Shown piece by piece: positions 8,948 to 17,165 of a stretch of 64,000 bases of DNA (position 1 is its first letter; every line of letters begins with the position of its first letter). The DNA lies in contig CBDBGX010000001.1 of NCBI GenBank assembly GCA_965205275.1, positions 1 through 64,000 on the forward strand, given 5' to 3'. A program made the position numbers and the translations under genes. A model generated the notes under the pieces. The model did no database searches and had not been told where the DNA came from. It worked only from the letters and a program-made list of their open reading frames with translations. This DNA is from WTFY01 sp965205275. Lineage in GTDB: Bacteria; Pseudomonadota; Gammaproteobacteria; UBA4575.

Positions 8948-10273
8948 GTGACTATACAGGTATTAATACCGGATATTGGTGAAGCGAAGGACGTTGAGGT
9001 CATTGAGATCCTCGTGTCGCAGGGTGAGACCGTGGAAGCAGACGCATCGCTGATTGTCCTTGAATCAGACAAGGCCAGTATGGAAATTCCTTCTCCCACG
9101 AGAGGTACAGTTGCCCGGGTCCATGTGTCGGTCGGAGACAATGTGGATGAAGGTGATCTTCTTCTTGAACTGGAGCCAGAGCCAGAGACAGGGAATGAGC
9201 CAAAGCCAGCATCTGAGTCAGAGCCAATACCAGAGCCAGCACCAGAATCAGCACCAGAGTCAGAGAAAGAGAATGAGCAAGAGTCTGAGCCATCGTTAGA
9301 GATCGCTGCAGAGCCATCTTCAAAGATCAAGGCAGAGTCATCCGATAGTGGTGTTGCCGCCACAAGCCTTAATGACAACGAGATTCCCCAGGTTCATGCC
9401 GGACCTGCAGTGAGGAAACAGGCAAGGGAATACGGCGTGCAGTTACTTTCTGTAAAAGGTACAGGACATCAGGGAAGGATTCTCAAGGAAGATATCCAGA
9501 ATTACGTTGCAGATCACCTGAACAACTCATCCGATCAGGCACTGCCAACCATTCCCGAGGTTGATTTCAGCAGGTTCGGAGAGATTGAACTCAAGGCACT
9601 GCCAAAGATTCGTCAAGTCAGTGCCAGGAATCTCCATCGCAGTTGGTTAAACATACCGCACGTTACCCAGTTTGATGAAGCGGACATCACAGACTTGGAG
9701 GAATTCAGAAAGCAGCAGAGTTCGGAACTGGCAGATGAGGGCGTAAAGCTCACCCCGCTGGCATTCCTGATCAAGGCAAGTGTGGTGGCGCTGCAAAAAT
9801 TTCCACAATTCAATGCCTCAATTCAGCCAGACTTTAAACATCTGATATTGAAGAAATATTTCAATATTGGCATTGCCGTTGAGACCGAAGAAGGATTGGT
9901 TGTTCCCGTACTTAAGGAGGCAGATAAAAAAGGTGTAATTCAACTGGCTCGCGACAGCGCAGTTCTTGCATCACAAGCCAGGGACAGAAAGCTCCCCTTT
10001 GATGCCATGCAAGGTGCTACATTTACGATATCAAGCCTCGGGGGTATAGGCGGCACAGCGTTCACCCCGATTATCAATGCTCCGGAAGTTGCCATTCTCG
10101 GAGTATCCAAAGCCAGAGTCTCACCTGTTTTTAACGGCGAATCCTTTGTACCACGGACAATCCTGCCACTGGCATTATCCTACGACCATCGAGCGATTGA
10201 TGGTGCAGAAGCCGTCAGAATGCTGCGTTTTCTGGCGGCTGTTCTGTCAGATATGCGTCGTGTAATGCTGTAG
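8948..10273 (+). CDS. aceF: Pyruvate dehydrogenase E2, dihydrolipoyllysine acetyltransferase (single lipoyl domain)
   Basis: The 441-residue product has one lipoyl domain (residues 1-75; lipoylated Lys42 in ESDKASMEI), an unusually acidic Glu/Pro/Ser linker (about 78-130), a peripheral-subunit-binding domain (PAVRKQAREYGVQLLSVKG...GRILKEDI) and the catalytic domain from about 205. Catalytic His/Asp are in SYDHRAIDGAEA, where most relatives have DHRVIDG. E. coli has three lipoyl domains and Pseudomonas two, so this is a minimal version. The GTG start lies just after AGAGGA. No lpd (E3) gene follows. Confidence 0.95.
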   Translation: MTIQVLIPDIGEAKDVEVIEILVSQGETVEADASLIVLESDKASMEIPSPTRGTVARVHVSVGDNVDEGDLLLELEPEPETGNEPKPASESEPIPEPAPESAPESEKENEQESEPSLEIAAEPSSKIKAESSDSGVAATSLNDNEIPQVHAGPAVRKQAREYGVQLLSVKGTGHQGRILKEDIQNYVADHLNNSSDQALPTIPEVDFSRFGEIELKALPKIRQVSARNLHRSWLNIPHVTQFDEADITDLEEFRKQQSSELADEGVKLTPLAFLIKASVVALQKFPQFNASIQPDFKHLILKKYFNIGIAVETEEGLVVPVLKEADKKGVIQLARDSAVLASQARDRKLPFDAMQGATFTISSLGGIGGTAFTPIINAPEVAILGVSKARVSPVFNGESFVPRTILPLALSYDHRAIDGAEAVRMLRFLAAVLSDMRRVML

Positions 10274-10298
10274 CGAGGATGACAAGTCCACCTTCAAG

Positions 10299-10327
10299 TT
10301 GACTCACATTCCCAAACTTATTATGCT
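10299..10327 (+). promoter_or_regulatory. Possible sigma-70 promoter for panB-panC
   Basis: TTGACT at 10299-10304, a 17-bp spacer and TATGCT at 10322-10327 resemble a vegetative promoter in the 220-bp gap between aceF and panB. The -35 matches five of six consensus bases and the -10 four of six. No transcript evidence is available. Confidence 0.35.
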
Positions 10328-10493
10328 CTTCAATCCGCATCTATCGGTCTCAGTGTGATCGAAGGTGACGGAATTGGAAACTTGACTATTTTTGACTTAT
10401 GCAGGACTTGATCCCTCGGACAGGTACCGAAGCTGGTTTTACGGACTTACCCTGTCTGACGCTGGATCATGTTCCTCAATACGAGGTGATCAC

Positions 10494-11285
10494 ATGATCA
10501 ACGTGCAGACTTTTCGCAGGCGCAAACAACAGAATTGCAAAATTTCGATGGTGACCTGTTACGATTTCTGGAGTGCAAAAATCCTCAACCAGACTGATAT
10601 TGATTGTCTTCTGGTGGGGGACTCACTGGCAGTGGTGATGCACGGTTTTGAATCAACTGTACACGCAACACTCGAGATGATGAAGCTGCATACTGCAGCT
10701 GTGGTACGTGGTGCAAAGGACAAATTCGTAATTGCCGATATGCCGTTCCTGACCTGCAGCAAAGGCATAGAGAAGGGCATGGATGCCGTGCAGGAACTGA
10801 TGCAGGCAGGTGCTTCCGCGGTCAAGATAGAAGGCGCCGGGCATCAGGCGGAATTGATTGCTCACATCGTTGGAGCCGGTGTCCCGGTGATGGGGCACAT
10901 TGGACTTACGCCTCAGTCCATCCATAACCTCGGTGGGCACAAGGTTCAGGGCAGACGCGAAGGTGATGCACTGAAGCTCATTGATGACGCGAAGAAACTG
11001 GAGCAGGCAGGTTGTTTTGCCATAGTTCTTGAATGCATTCCCAACAAATTGGGTGATTGTGTCTCCAGGGCTGTAGGGGTACCCACCATAGGGATCGGCG
11101 CAGGTCCTCTGACGGATGGCCAGGTGCTGGTCCTGCATGACCTGATAGGGGCTGACCCGGATTTCTCACCAAAATTTCTGCGTCGATATGCCAATGTGAA
11201 TCAGCTGGTCAGCAGGGCTGTTGGCGGGTTCCATGATGATGTCACGCAACAGGCATTTCCGGCACTGCAGGAAACCTACGGATGA
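10494..11285 (+). CDS. panB: 3-methyl-2-oxobutanoate hydroxymethyltransferase
   Basis: PanB transfers a hydroxymethyl group from methylenetetrahydrofolate to 2-oxoisovalerate to give ketopantoate, the first step of pantothenate synthesis. Motifs: SMVTCYDFWSAKI, CLLVGDSLAVV (Mg-binding Asp), FVIADMPFL, ASAVKIEGAG, MGHIGLTPQS, FAIVLECIP (catalytic Glu) and PTIGIGAGPLTDGQVLV. The open frame begins at 10392, but the ATG at 10494 with GAGGTGA upstream gives 263 residues, the family length. It overlaps panC by four bases (ATGA). Confidence 0.95.
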   Translation: MINVQTFRRRKQQNCKISMVTCYDFWSAKILNQTDIDCLLVGDSLAVVMHGFESTVHATLEMMKLHTAAVVRGAKDKFVIADMPFLTCSKGIEKGMDAVQELMQAGASAVKIEGAGHQAELIAHIVGAGVPVMGHIGLTPQSIHNLGGHKVQGRREGDALKLIDDAKKLEQAGCFAIVLECIPNKLGDCVSRAVGVPTIGIGAGPLTDGQVLVLHDLIGADPDFSPKFLRRYANVNQLVSRAVGGFHDDVTQQAFPALQETYG

Positions 11286-12040
11286 AGATTGTCGCTTCAG
11301 TTGCCGGGTATATCAAAGATCGCCCGGCAGGTGATGTGGGTTTCGTGCCTACCATGGGTGCTCTGCACAAGGGCCACGAATCCCTGATCAGACGAAGTGT
11401 CACTGAAAGCAACATCACGGTTGTCAGCATCTATGTCAATCCCACACAGTTTGATAATCAGAGGGACCTTGCTGTGTATCCAAATACTCTGGCAGAGGAC
11501 AAGGCCATTCTGGAGGATTTGGGTGTTGATGTATTGTTGATGCCAACTTTTGAACAGATTTATCCGGATGGCTTCCGCTATCAGGTGAGCGAGTCGGAAT
11601 TCAGTCGTAAATTGTGCGGTGCACATCGTGATGGCCACTTTACCGGAGTTTTAACCGTGGTCATGAAACTGCTTAATATCGTCAGGCCCGCAAGGGCTTA
11701 CTTTGGAGAAAAGGACTTTCAACAGTACCAGCTCATAAAAGACATGGCACGGACGTTTTTCCTTGACGTTAAAATTGTTCCCTGCGAGATCGTGCGCGAG
11801 TCGGATGGTTTGGCGCTGAGTTCAAGAAACCTCAATCTGGATGCCTGTGCACGGGAGAAGGCGCCGCTGATACACAATCTTATTTCAGGAAACAGTACGG
11901 ATGATGAGATCGCCGGGCGGCTTGCGAAAGCCGGATTCGATGTGGATTATGTACAAAGCCGGTACGGTCGTCGATTTGCTGCTGCAAAAGTCGGAGAGAA
12001 CCCGGTGGTACGTTTGATAGATAATGTACCATTGCCGTGA
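11282..12040 (+). CDS. panC: Pantothenate synthetase
   Basis: PanC joins pantoate and beta-alanine using ATP. The nucleotidyltransferase motifs are PTMGALHKGHESLIR (HxGH class), YVNPTQFDN, YFGEKDFQQYQLIKDM and GLALSSRN (KMSKS-like). The product is 252 residues, slightly short for the family (about 280), with an abbreviated C-terminal dimerisation region. It is translationally coupled to panB and followed after two copies of a short dispersed repeat by coaX. No panD (aspartate decarboxylase) is present in the window. Confidence 0.93.
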   Translation: MKIVASVAGYIKDRPAGDVGFVPTMGALHKGHESLIRRSVTESNITVVSIYVNPTQFDNQRDLAVYPNTLAEDKAILEDLGVDVLLMPTFEQIYPDGFRYQVSESEFSRKLCGAHRDGHFTGVLTVVMKLLNIVRPARAYFGEKDFQQYQLIKDMARTFFLDVKIVPCEIVRESDGLALSSRNLNLDACAREKAPLIHNLISGNSTDDEIAGRLAKAGFDVDYVQSRYGRRFAAAKVGENPVVRLIDNVPLP

Positions 12041-12052
12041 CAGCTGTCATCC

Positions 12053-12077
12053 GGCAGGCTGAAGGCTCTTTATGCAG
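12053..12077 (-). repeat. Dispersed GAGCCTTCAGC repeat, copy 1 between panC and coaX
   Basis: GGCTGAAGGCTCTTTATGCAG at this site recurs exactly at 12141-12161, 84 bp later. On the minus strand it reads ATAAAGAGCCTTCAGCC, the same core as the tandem units inside purH and the ampD tail. It lies just after the panC stop. Confidence 0.6.
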
Positions 12078-12136
12078 CATGAACAACGACATGGATTACG
12101 AACATGATTTCATAGCCCGACATGTTGGGCACTTCC

Positions 12137-12161
12137 AGCAGGCTGAAGGCTCTTTATGCAG
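12137..12161 (-). repeat. Dispersed GAGCCTTCAGC repeat, copy 2 before coaX
   Basis: This is a second copy of AGGCTGAAGGCTCTTTATGCAG, ending 8 bp before the coaX ATG at 12170, so the repeat forms part of the coaX 5' untranslated region and may affect its ribosome binding. The two copies flank an 84-bp period of DNA with no open frame of useful length. Confidence 0.6.
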
Positions 12162-12169
12162 GTATTCCG

Positions 12170-12952
12170 ATGATTCTTTGTCTTGATGTTGGTAACACCC
12201 AGATATTCGGTGGTGTATTCGTTGGTGAAGATCTGAAATTACAGTTCAGAAGGACTTCTCAACTGAGAAGTTCATCAGATGAACTTGGAGTATTCTTTCG
12301 GACGGTGTTGCGAGAGAACGGTATTGATCCCCGGCATATCAATCGGGTGGCAATCTGCTGTGTGGTGCCGGACCTGCTGTATTCACTCAGGGCAACCTGT
12401 CAGAAGTATTTTTCCGTTGATCCGCTGGTATTAAAACCCGGTATCAAAACCGGTCTCAGAATTCTGTACAGAGATCCGAGGGAAGTCGGCGCAGACAGGA
12501 TTGCCGACGCGGTAGGTGCTGTAAAACTTTATCCGGGTCGTAACGTTATCGTGGCTGATTTCGGTACGGCGACCACGATCTGTGCCATTACCCGCAAGCG
12601 TGAATTTCTGGGGGGTTGCATCATTCCCGGGGTTAATCTTTCCATGGAAGCTTTGGAAGAGAGGACTGCCCAGCTACCATCGGTTGAGATCATACCAACA
12701 AAAAACGCCATTGGCAGGTCGACCATCGAGAGTATTCAATCCGGTTTGTACTGGTCGAATGTCGGCATGGTTCGTGAGATGGTCAGTCGAATTACGAAAG
12801 AGGAATTTGCCAACGAGCATCCCGTGGTGATCGGTACAGGCGGTTTTGCACACTTGTTCAACAGGGAGAAACTCTTTGACATTGTCGTGTCAGACCTGAT
12901 TCTCACCGGTTTGAGGGAGGTCATTCGATTGAATGATCAGATCCGGGCATGA
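12170..12952 (+). CDS. coaX: Type III pantothenate kinase
   Basis: CoaX phosphorylates pantothenate, the first committed step to CoA. It belongs to the ASKHA fold: phosphate-1 loop LCLDVGNTQIFGGVF, EVGADRIADAVGA, the second Asp region VIVADFGTATTICAI, GGCIIPGVNLSMEAL and VIGTGGFAHLF. The frame opens at 12122 within repeat DNA; the ATG at 12170, placing the DVGNT motif near the N terminus, is the normal start (260 residues). With panB and panC it makes a compact CoA-precursor cluster. Gammaproteobacteria such as Pseudomonas use CoaX rather than CoaA. Confidence 0.93.
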   Translation: MILCLDVGNTQIFGGVFVGEDLKLQFRRTSQLRSSSDELGVFFRTVLRENGIDPRHINRVAICCVVPDLLYSLRATCQKYFSVDPLVLKPGIKTGLRILYRDPREVGADRIADAVGAVKLYPGRNVIVADFGTATTICAITRKREFLGGCIIPGVNLSMEALEERTAQLPSVEIIPTKNAIGRSTIESIQSGLYWSNVGMVREMVSRITKEEFANEHPVVIGTGGFAHLFNREKLFDIVVSDLILTGLREVIRLNDQIRA

Positions 12953-12985
12953 CGACCTTCACGGCGGGAAAAGGATGGATCCCAG

Positions 12986-13016
12986 TCCCGCGAATGAAAT
13001 ACCCACACTCGCGGGA
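12986..13016. terminator. Inverted repeat between convergent coaX and hsp20, possible terminator
   Basis: TCCCGCGA (12986-12993) and TCGCGGGA (13009-13016) form a perfect 8-bp GC-rich stem with a 15-base loop between two convergent genes. No run of T follows on either strand, so intrinsic termination would be weak. Confidence 0.3.
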
Positions 13017-13045
13017 TTGAGATTGCGTGACATCTGCAGTTGAGA

Positions 13046-13474
13046 TCAAATTCCCTCAACTGTGATAGCTCTTGGTCTTGATTCCGGTATCCGGGGAACA
13101 GAAATTTCAATGACACCGTTGTTTGCCTGAGCTTTTACGCCGTTTTCATCGACTGAATCCGGAAGATTGAATTGACGCACAAAGGATCCATATGTACGTT
13201 CCCTGTGTCTGAATTTATTGGATTCCGATACCTCGTTGCGTTCACCCCTGATGGTCAGCACGTTATTGTGCAGCGTAATCTCTACATCAGACGGTTTGAT
13301 GCCGGGGATATCGGCAAGCACGCTGTAACCACTCTCGTTCTCCTTGATATCCACTTGCGGTACCCAGTCTGTGACATCCGTTTCCTGCCTGTCCAGGAGT
13401 CGGTCATTATAGAGACGGCCAAATCCACGATTAAATTCATTCAATACATTGAATGGTGTTAATAACTGATACAT
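13046..13474 (-). CDS. Small heat-shock protein, Hsp20/alpha-crystallin family
   Basis: This 142-residue ATP-independent chaperone binds unfolding proteins. The alpha-crystallin domain runs from about residue 35: WVPQVDIKENESGYSVLADIPG, PSDVEITLHNNVLTIRGER, RTYGSFVRQFNLPDSVD, the A..NNGVIEISVPR motif and a short C-terminal tail with IPE. The frame opens at 13507, but ATG at 13472-13474 directly after AAGGAGAAAA is the clear start. Located alone between coaX and a zinc carboxypeptidase-like gene, it has a CTTGAA box upstream that suggests heat-shock sigma control. Confidence 0.92.
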   Translation of the reverse strand: MYQLLTPFNVLNEFNRGFGRLYNDRLLDRQETDVTDWVPQVDIKENESGYSVLADIPGIKPSDVEITLHNNVLTIRGERNEVSESNKFRHRERTYGSFVRQFNLPDSVDENGVKAQANNGVIEISVPRIPESRPRAITVEGI

Positions 13475-13510
13475 TTTTTTCTCCTTGTTGAATAGCTTAC
13501 GGAACACTTT

Positions 13511-13536
13511 CTAAGGCCATATAAAGTGGATTCAAG
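13511..13536 (-). promoter_or_regulatory. Possible sigma-32 promoter of the hsp20 gene
   Basis: On the minus strand CTTGAA (13536-13531) matches the sigma-32 -35 box exactly. After 14 bases comes CCTTAG (13516-13511), which shares only part of the CCCCAT -10 consensus. Its position 37 bp upstream of the hsp20 ATG is suitable. Confidence 0.35.
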
Positions 13537-13563
13537 GTCTTGTGCGAAAAAATATGCCGAGAG

Positions 13564-14574
13564 TTACGGCGTGAAATAAAGAAGGCAGTCCTTTTGGGCA
13601 ATATAGGGATCAGTTGTTGACATAAACAAAGTGAATGGCTTCCGAGTGGTCAGGAAGCCATTGTTATTACAGAAGTAATTCTCTACTTTTTCTTTATTAC
13701 CGCCTCTGATCCGGAACCATTCCAGGCCATCCGGAGAGAGCCAGCCCAGTGGAGTTCCGGCTTCAATCCGCTGAAAATTGAGTTGATCGATGGTGTTGAA
13801 CATGGTGATATGGCTGTTGTGGATGACGCTGCTTGAATAATGAATTCTGGCGTCCTCCACAATCTCCAGGCGCAATGGGTAATATAGAGTCTGCATGGGT
13901 TTAGAAGGTTGCTCAAAAAGCTCCTGTGCCGTGATGAACGAAACAAGGGTTTCAAAAGCGAGTGTATCGGCTCGGGGGTCCATGATGCCGCCGAATTCAA
14001 CTGTCAGCCATGGATTATCCATGTTCCCGCGTTCCAGCAACGTTCCCAGGGTTTGATCCATCACCACCAGATTGTCAGCGAATATCCCTGTTAACTGCCG
14101 AATTGATTCCGTATCCGCAAGGCATACTGCAAATGGCTCGCTGTGTGCGGACGTATTGTGCGTATCCACAACTGCTTCCGGCTTCCTGGTATCAAGTTCT
14201 GTGGTGATAGCTTCTGCCAGCCTGTTCTGATCAGTGATACAGGGGGGACCAAAGCATCGGTTCATATCAGCTTCCCAGGGTAAAAACCTGTGGGACAGAA
14301 CCGGTGGATGAAGGGCTGCGTTGACAGAAGCGATGATGATAGTGAGATCCGTTGCCGGGATGATATTGTGCCTGAGTAATTGGTCAACAGCTTTGAGCCC
14401 TGAAGGTTCATTACCATGTAACAGGGTGACGATGGCGCGGCATCTCGAATGGTCGGTTCCGGGTACGTCGATCAGGGTAGGACCTTCAAGATGCTTCAGA
14501 AAATCCAGATAATCCCGGCCGAAATTCAGGTCACGATGTTCCCGTCTGTTAAGCGTTGGTGGTGTTTTCTGCAT
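13564..14574 (-). CDS. Succinylglutamate desuccinylase/aspartoacylase-family (M14) protein
   Basis: The 336-residue protein has a zinc carboxypeptidase-like core. LLHGNEPSGLKAV carries the HxxE zinc ligands, EADMNRCFGP the substrate-binding Asn-Arg, VVDTHNTSAHSEPF the third zinc His, and LTVEFGGIMD the probable catalytic Glu. Family members remove acyl groups from N-acyl amino acids or similar small molecules. No arginine-succinyltransferase genes are nearby, so AstE identity is not supported. It follows hsp20 on the same strand with an 89-bp gap and is probably transcribed separately. Confidence 0.75.
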   Translation of the reverse strand: MQKTPPTLNRREHRDLNFGRDYLDFLKHLEGPTLIDVPGTDHSRCRAIVTLLHGNEPSGLKAVDQLLRHNIIPATDLTIIIASVNAALHPPVLSHRFLPWEADMNRCFGPPCITDQNRLAEAITTELDTRKPEAVVDTHNTSAHSEPFAVCLADTESIRQLTGIFADNLVVMDQTLGTLLERGNMDNPWLTVEFGGIMDPRADTLAFETLVSFITAQELFEQPSKPMQTLYYPLRLEIVEDARIHYSSSVIHNSHITMFNTIDQLNFQRIEAGTPLGWLSPDGLEWFRIRGGNKEKVENYFCNNNGFLTTRKPFTLFMSTTDPYIAQKDCLLYFTP

Positions 14575-14836
14575 GGAAAGTATCTGATGTTTGTTATGGG
14601 TACCGTGTCAGTTTTAAAATCCATCTGCATTTACCGGAATTGAGTTTCGACGTGAGTATGAGGTCGAAGACTGCAAACATGTAGAATTACCGGTTAACGC
14701 ATATAATGCAACCGTCAATTTTCCGGGTCCAGATACAGTGGTATACCATTAGTAGGATAGTGATAACTCAGGATTGTTTGCTGTATTGATGTTTAACCTG
14801 TATTTTTAACAGAGAATCAACTCATTCAGGAAGACC

Positions 14837-15493
14837 ATGAACCAACAATCGAGACCAGAAGTACGGCCGGAAACCCTTGCGGCCATAGCTAATCTTAAAC
14901 CTGTAGGAGAATTCGGTTCCAAGGCATGGTGCGAGGCATGTGCCGAAGGCGGCGTTAAATTGCTGCAAGCGGGTAATCTACCCTCTGATATGGAGTGGGG
15001 ATTCAGTGAAGTCTATACCCATCCACCAGAGAGGCTGCTGACGGACGGACGGGAAATTTCCGGATACTATATGTTGGTCAAAGGAGGCAAGGTGACCGGT
15101 GGTGATGGTGCACCTGAGGAAGTTCGCAATACTGTTGGCTTTAATATCACTGCCCGCTGGGCAGCTATATGCAATCAGTCCAGTGCGCTCTATCACAGTG
15201 AGGGCCAAAAAATGCGAACGGCGGATGAAATGGTGCTGTACGCTGCCATGGAAGAATATGTGGGTCGCCCCAATCCCCTGGAACGTGGCGGTGGACCAGA
15301 ACGGGTATGGTTCCCCGAGATATCTGCCGCGTTAACCAAAAATGGCGGGTTGCACAACATCGCTGCCAGTCTGCAGGCGCCTTCCCCCGAGTTTGCAGAT
15401 TTATCCACTACTGTAATGGGTGTGCCCGACTTTGCCGCCATGACGGATGAACAGAAGAAATTCTTTGTGAAACTCTGCGGTATCGACATGTGA
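14837..15493 (+). CDS. Protein of unknown function (218 aa)
   Basis: I do not recognise this family. It is a soluble-looking protein with no signal peptide or membrane segment, fairly rich in Ala, Glu and Gly. It has three Cys in its first half (AWCEACAEGG, AICNQSS) and one near the end (LCGIDM), with a central WGFSEVYTHPPERLL and GREISGYYMLVKGGKV. The ATG is preceded by an AGGAAG-like site (CAGGAAGACC). Coding potential is supported by the long uninterrupted frame and conserved-looking composition. It stands alone, 147 bp before a sodium:solute symporter on the same strand. Confidence 0.6.
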   Translation: MNQQSRPEVRPETLAAIANLKPVGEFGSKAWCEACAEGGVKLLQAGNLPSDMEWGFSEVYTHPPERLLTDGREISGYYMLVKGGKVTGGDGAPEEVRNTVGFNITARWAAICNQSSALYHSEGQKMRTADEMVLYAAMEEYVGRPNPLERGGGPERVWFPEISAALTKNGGLHNIAASLQAPSPEFADLSTTVMGVPDFAAMTDEQKKFFVKLCGIDM

Positions 15494-15640
15494 TCAGGTA
15501 TAAGAATAAGTGACCAGGACAGAACATGCAGGTCAGACACTGGAGAAATTCTGGAAAGGGTCCTGGTAAGATGAAAAGCAGCTTCCTGAGTGTATTCAGG
15601 AATCGAACAGAGAGGGTGATGCACCCAAGGTGGTATTGTT

Positions 15641-17095
15641 ATGAATGAGGCAACGGTAATCCTGATTACCCTGGTAGTGTACAAGCTGATGATGATTGTC
15701 ATTGGCCTGTGGGCAGCATCCAGAAACAAGAGCGAAGCCGATTTTTTCCTTGGCGGACGCGGTCTTGGTCCATGGGTGGCCGGGCTTTCTTACGCGGCAA
15801 GCACCTCCTCGGCCTGGGTGATACTCGGATTCTCGGGCTTTGTCTACGCTGTCGGTATTAGTGCGGTATGGATGATCCCGGGGGTTTGGGTGGCGTACGC
15901 TGTGGTATGGCTGTATTTCGGCCGCCAACTACGCCAGGAATCGAAAGATCATCAACAAGTGACACTGACAGACTTCCTGCTCCACGACGCTCGCGGTGAC
16001 CTGAAGCGTATCGCCACCACCGTGGCTGCTGTGTTCGTGTTGTTCTGTTTCATCTTTTATGTTGCCGCTCAACTGGACGCGGCTGGAAATGCGTTGACCG
16101 AAAACTTTGCAATCTCAACCCCGTCTGCGATCATAATCGGAGCGGTAATTGTCGTGTTCTACTCTATGGTGGGTGGATTCTGGGCGGTGTCTGTCACAGA
16201 TACCGTGCAGGCTGCGATCATGATGGTGGTATCTGTGGGTGTGCCGTTGGCAGCCCTGGCAGCCGCCGGTGGACCGGCCGAGGTATGGGCCACGCTCTCC
16301 GCATCCATGCCGGCGGAGTACCTGAACATTGATGGTGGTCATGCCGGACTGATTCTGCTTGGTTTTGCGGTGGGTCTGGTCGGCATGTCTCTGGGCGCTC
16401 TGGGTCAACCGCACTTGCTTTCCCGGTTAATGGCTGTACGTGGCGAGGCTGAACGGCGGCAGGGTTACGCGATCGTTTTCGGCTGGGGTATTGTAGTGTT
16501 TACAGGTATGGTAACGCTGGGCCTGTCCGGACGTGCTCTCATACCAGAAATAGGTAACCCGGAAGTGTTATTCTACCACGCAGCCAGCCATTACCTGCCA
16601 GCCATCCTGGCGGGCATTGCCACTGCTGCCACCTTGTCTGCAGTGATGTCCACGGTAGACTCACTGCTGCTCGCCGCCGCCGGCGCCGTCGCCCATGACA
16701 TGGGTGTCAACCGCCGTTTCCCGGGCAGGGAGGCGATGGCATCGCGTACATCAATGCTATTGGTCGCCGCTCTTGCTGTTGTCCTTGCACTCACCCTGCC
16801 GGACAGCATATTCAATCGTGTACTGTTTGCCTGGTCCGCGCTCGGCGCCGCGTTCGGTCCCATCGTGCTTTTCCGGGTCTTGGGACGAACAGTGACCGCG
16901 GGTACTGCACTGGCTGCAATGTTATCCGGCTTCGCCGTAACCGTATTGTTCTACTCCCTGGGTACGGGACCCGTCGGTGAGTCGATCTTGTCCCAGGCCG
17001 CACACTTACCCGGCGACCCGTTCGAACGCGTGGCTCCCTGGCTGTTACCTCTGGTCATTCTCTGGTTCTTTACTCGAGTTCGTCAAATTCGTTAA
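15641..17095 (+). CDS. Sodium:solute symporter (SSS family, PutP-like)
   Basis: The 484-residue inner-membrane protein has about 12-13 hydrophobic segments. SEADFFLGGRGLGPWVAGLSYAAS, SAWVILGFSGFVY and YSMVGGFWAVSVTDTVQAAIM (the SSS signature region) resemble PutP, the Na+/proline symporter; VMSTVDSLLLAAAGAVAHDM is the conserved TM9 region with Na+-binding Ser residues. The likely substrate is proline or a related amino acid or osmolyte, but the sequence alone does not settle it. ATG 15641 follows the hypothetical gene by 147 bp and precedes the YbdK-like ligase by 70 bp. Confidence 0.88.
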   Translation: MNEATVILITLVVYKLMMIVIGLWAASRNKSEADFFLGGRGLGPWVAGLSYAASTSSAWVILGFSGFVYAVGISAVWMIPGVWVAYAVVWLYFGRQLRQESKDHQQVTLTDFLLHDARGDLKRIATTVAAVFVLFCFIFYVAAQLDAAGNALTENFAISTPSAIIIGAVIVVFYSMVGGFWAVSVTDTVQAAIMMVVSVGVPLAALAAAGGPAEVWATLSASMPAEYLNIDGGHAGLILLGFAVGLVGMSLGALGQPHLLSRLMAVRGEAERRQGYAIVFGWGIVVFTGMVTLGLSGRALIPEIGNPEVLFYHAASHYLPAILAGIATAATLSAVMSTVDSLLLAAAGAVAHDMGVNRRFPGREAMASRTSMLLVAALAVVLALTLPDSIFNRVLFAWSALGAAFGPIVLFRVLGRTVTAGTALAAMLSGFAVTVLFYSLGTGPVGESILSQAAHLPGDPFERVAPWLLPLVILWFFTRVRQIR

Positions 17096-17165
17096 TGAGA
17101 AAGATGCTGCCTCATGTGAGGTGCTAGAATCACAACTCAGGTGCCAGTCTGCGGGGTTTGTTGAC

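Noticed and set aside
8929..9378. 149-codon minus-strand frame rich in Ser, Gly and Asp
   Set aside because: It is the antisense of the Glu/Pro-rich AceF linker, whose GAG/CCA codons produce a repetitive shadow.
15193..15729. 178-codon minus-strand frame across the hypothetical and symporter genes
   Set aside because: Spans the gap and two plus-strand genes with no motif; composition is antisense-like.
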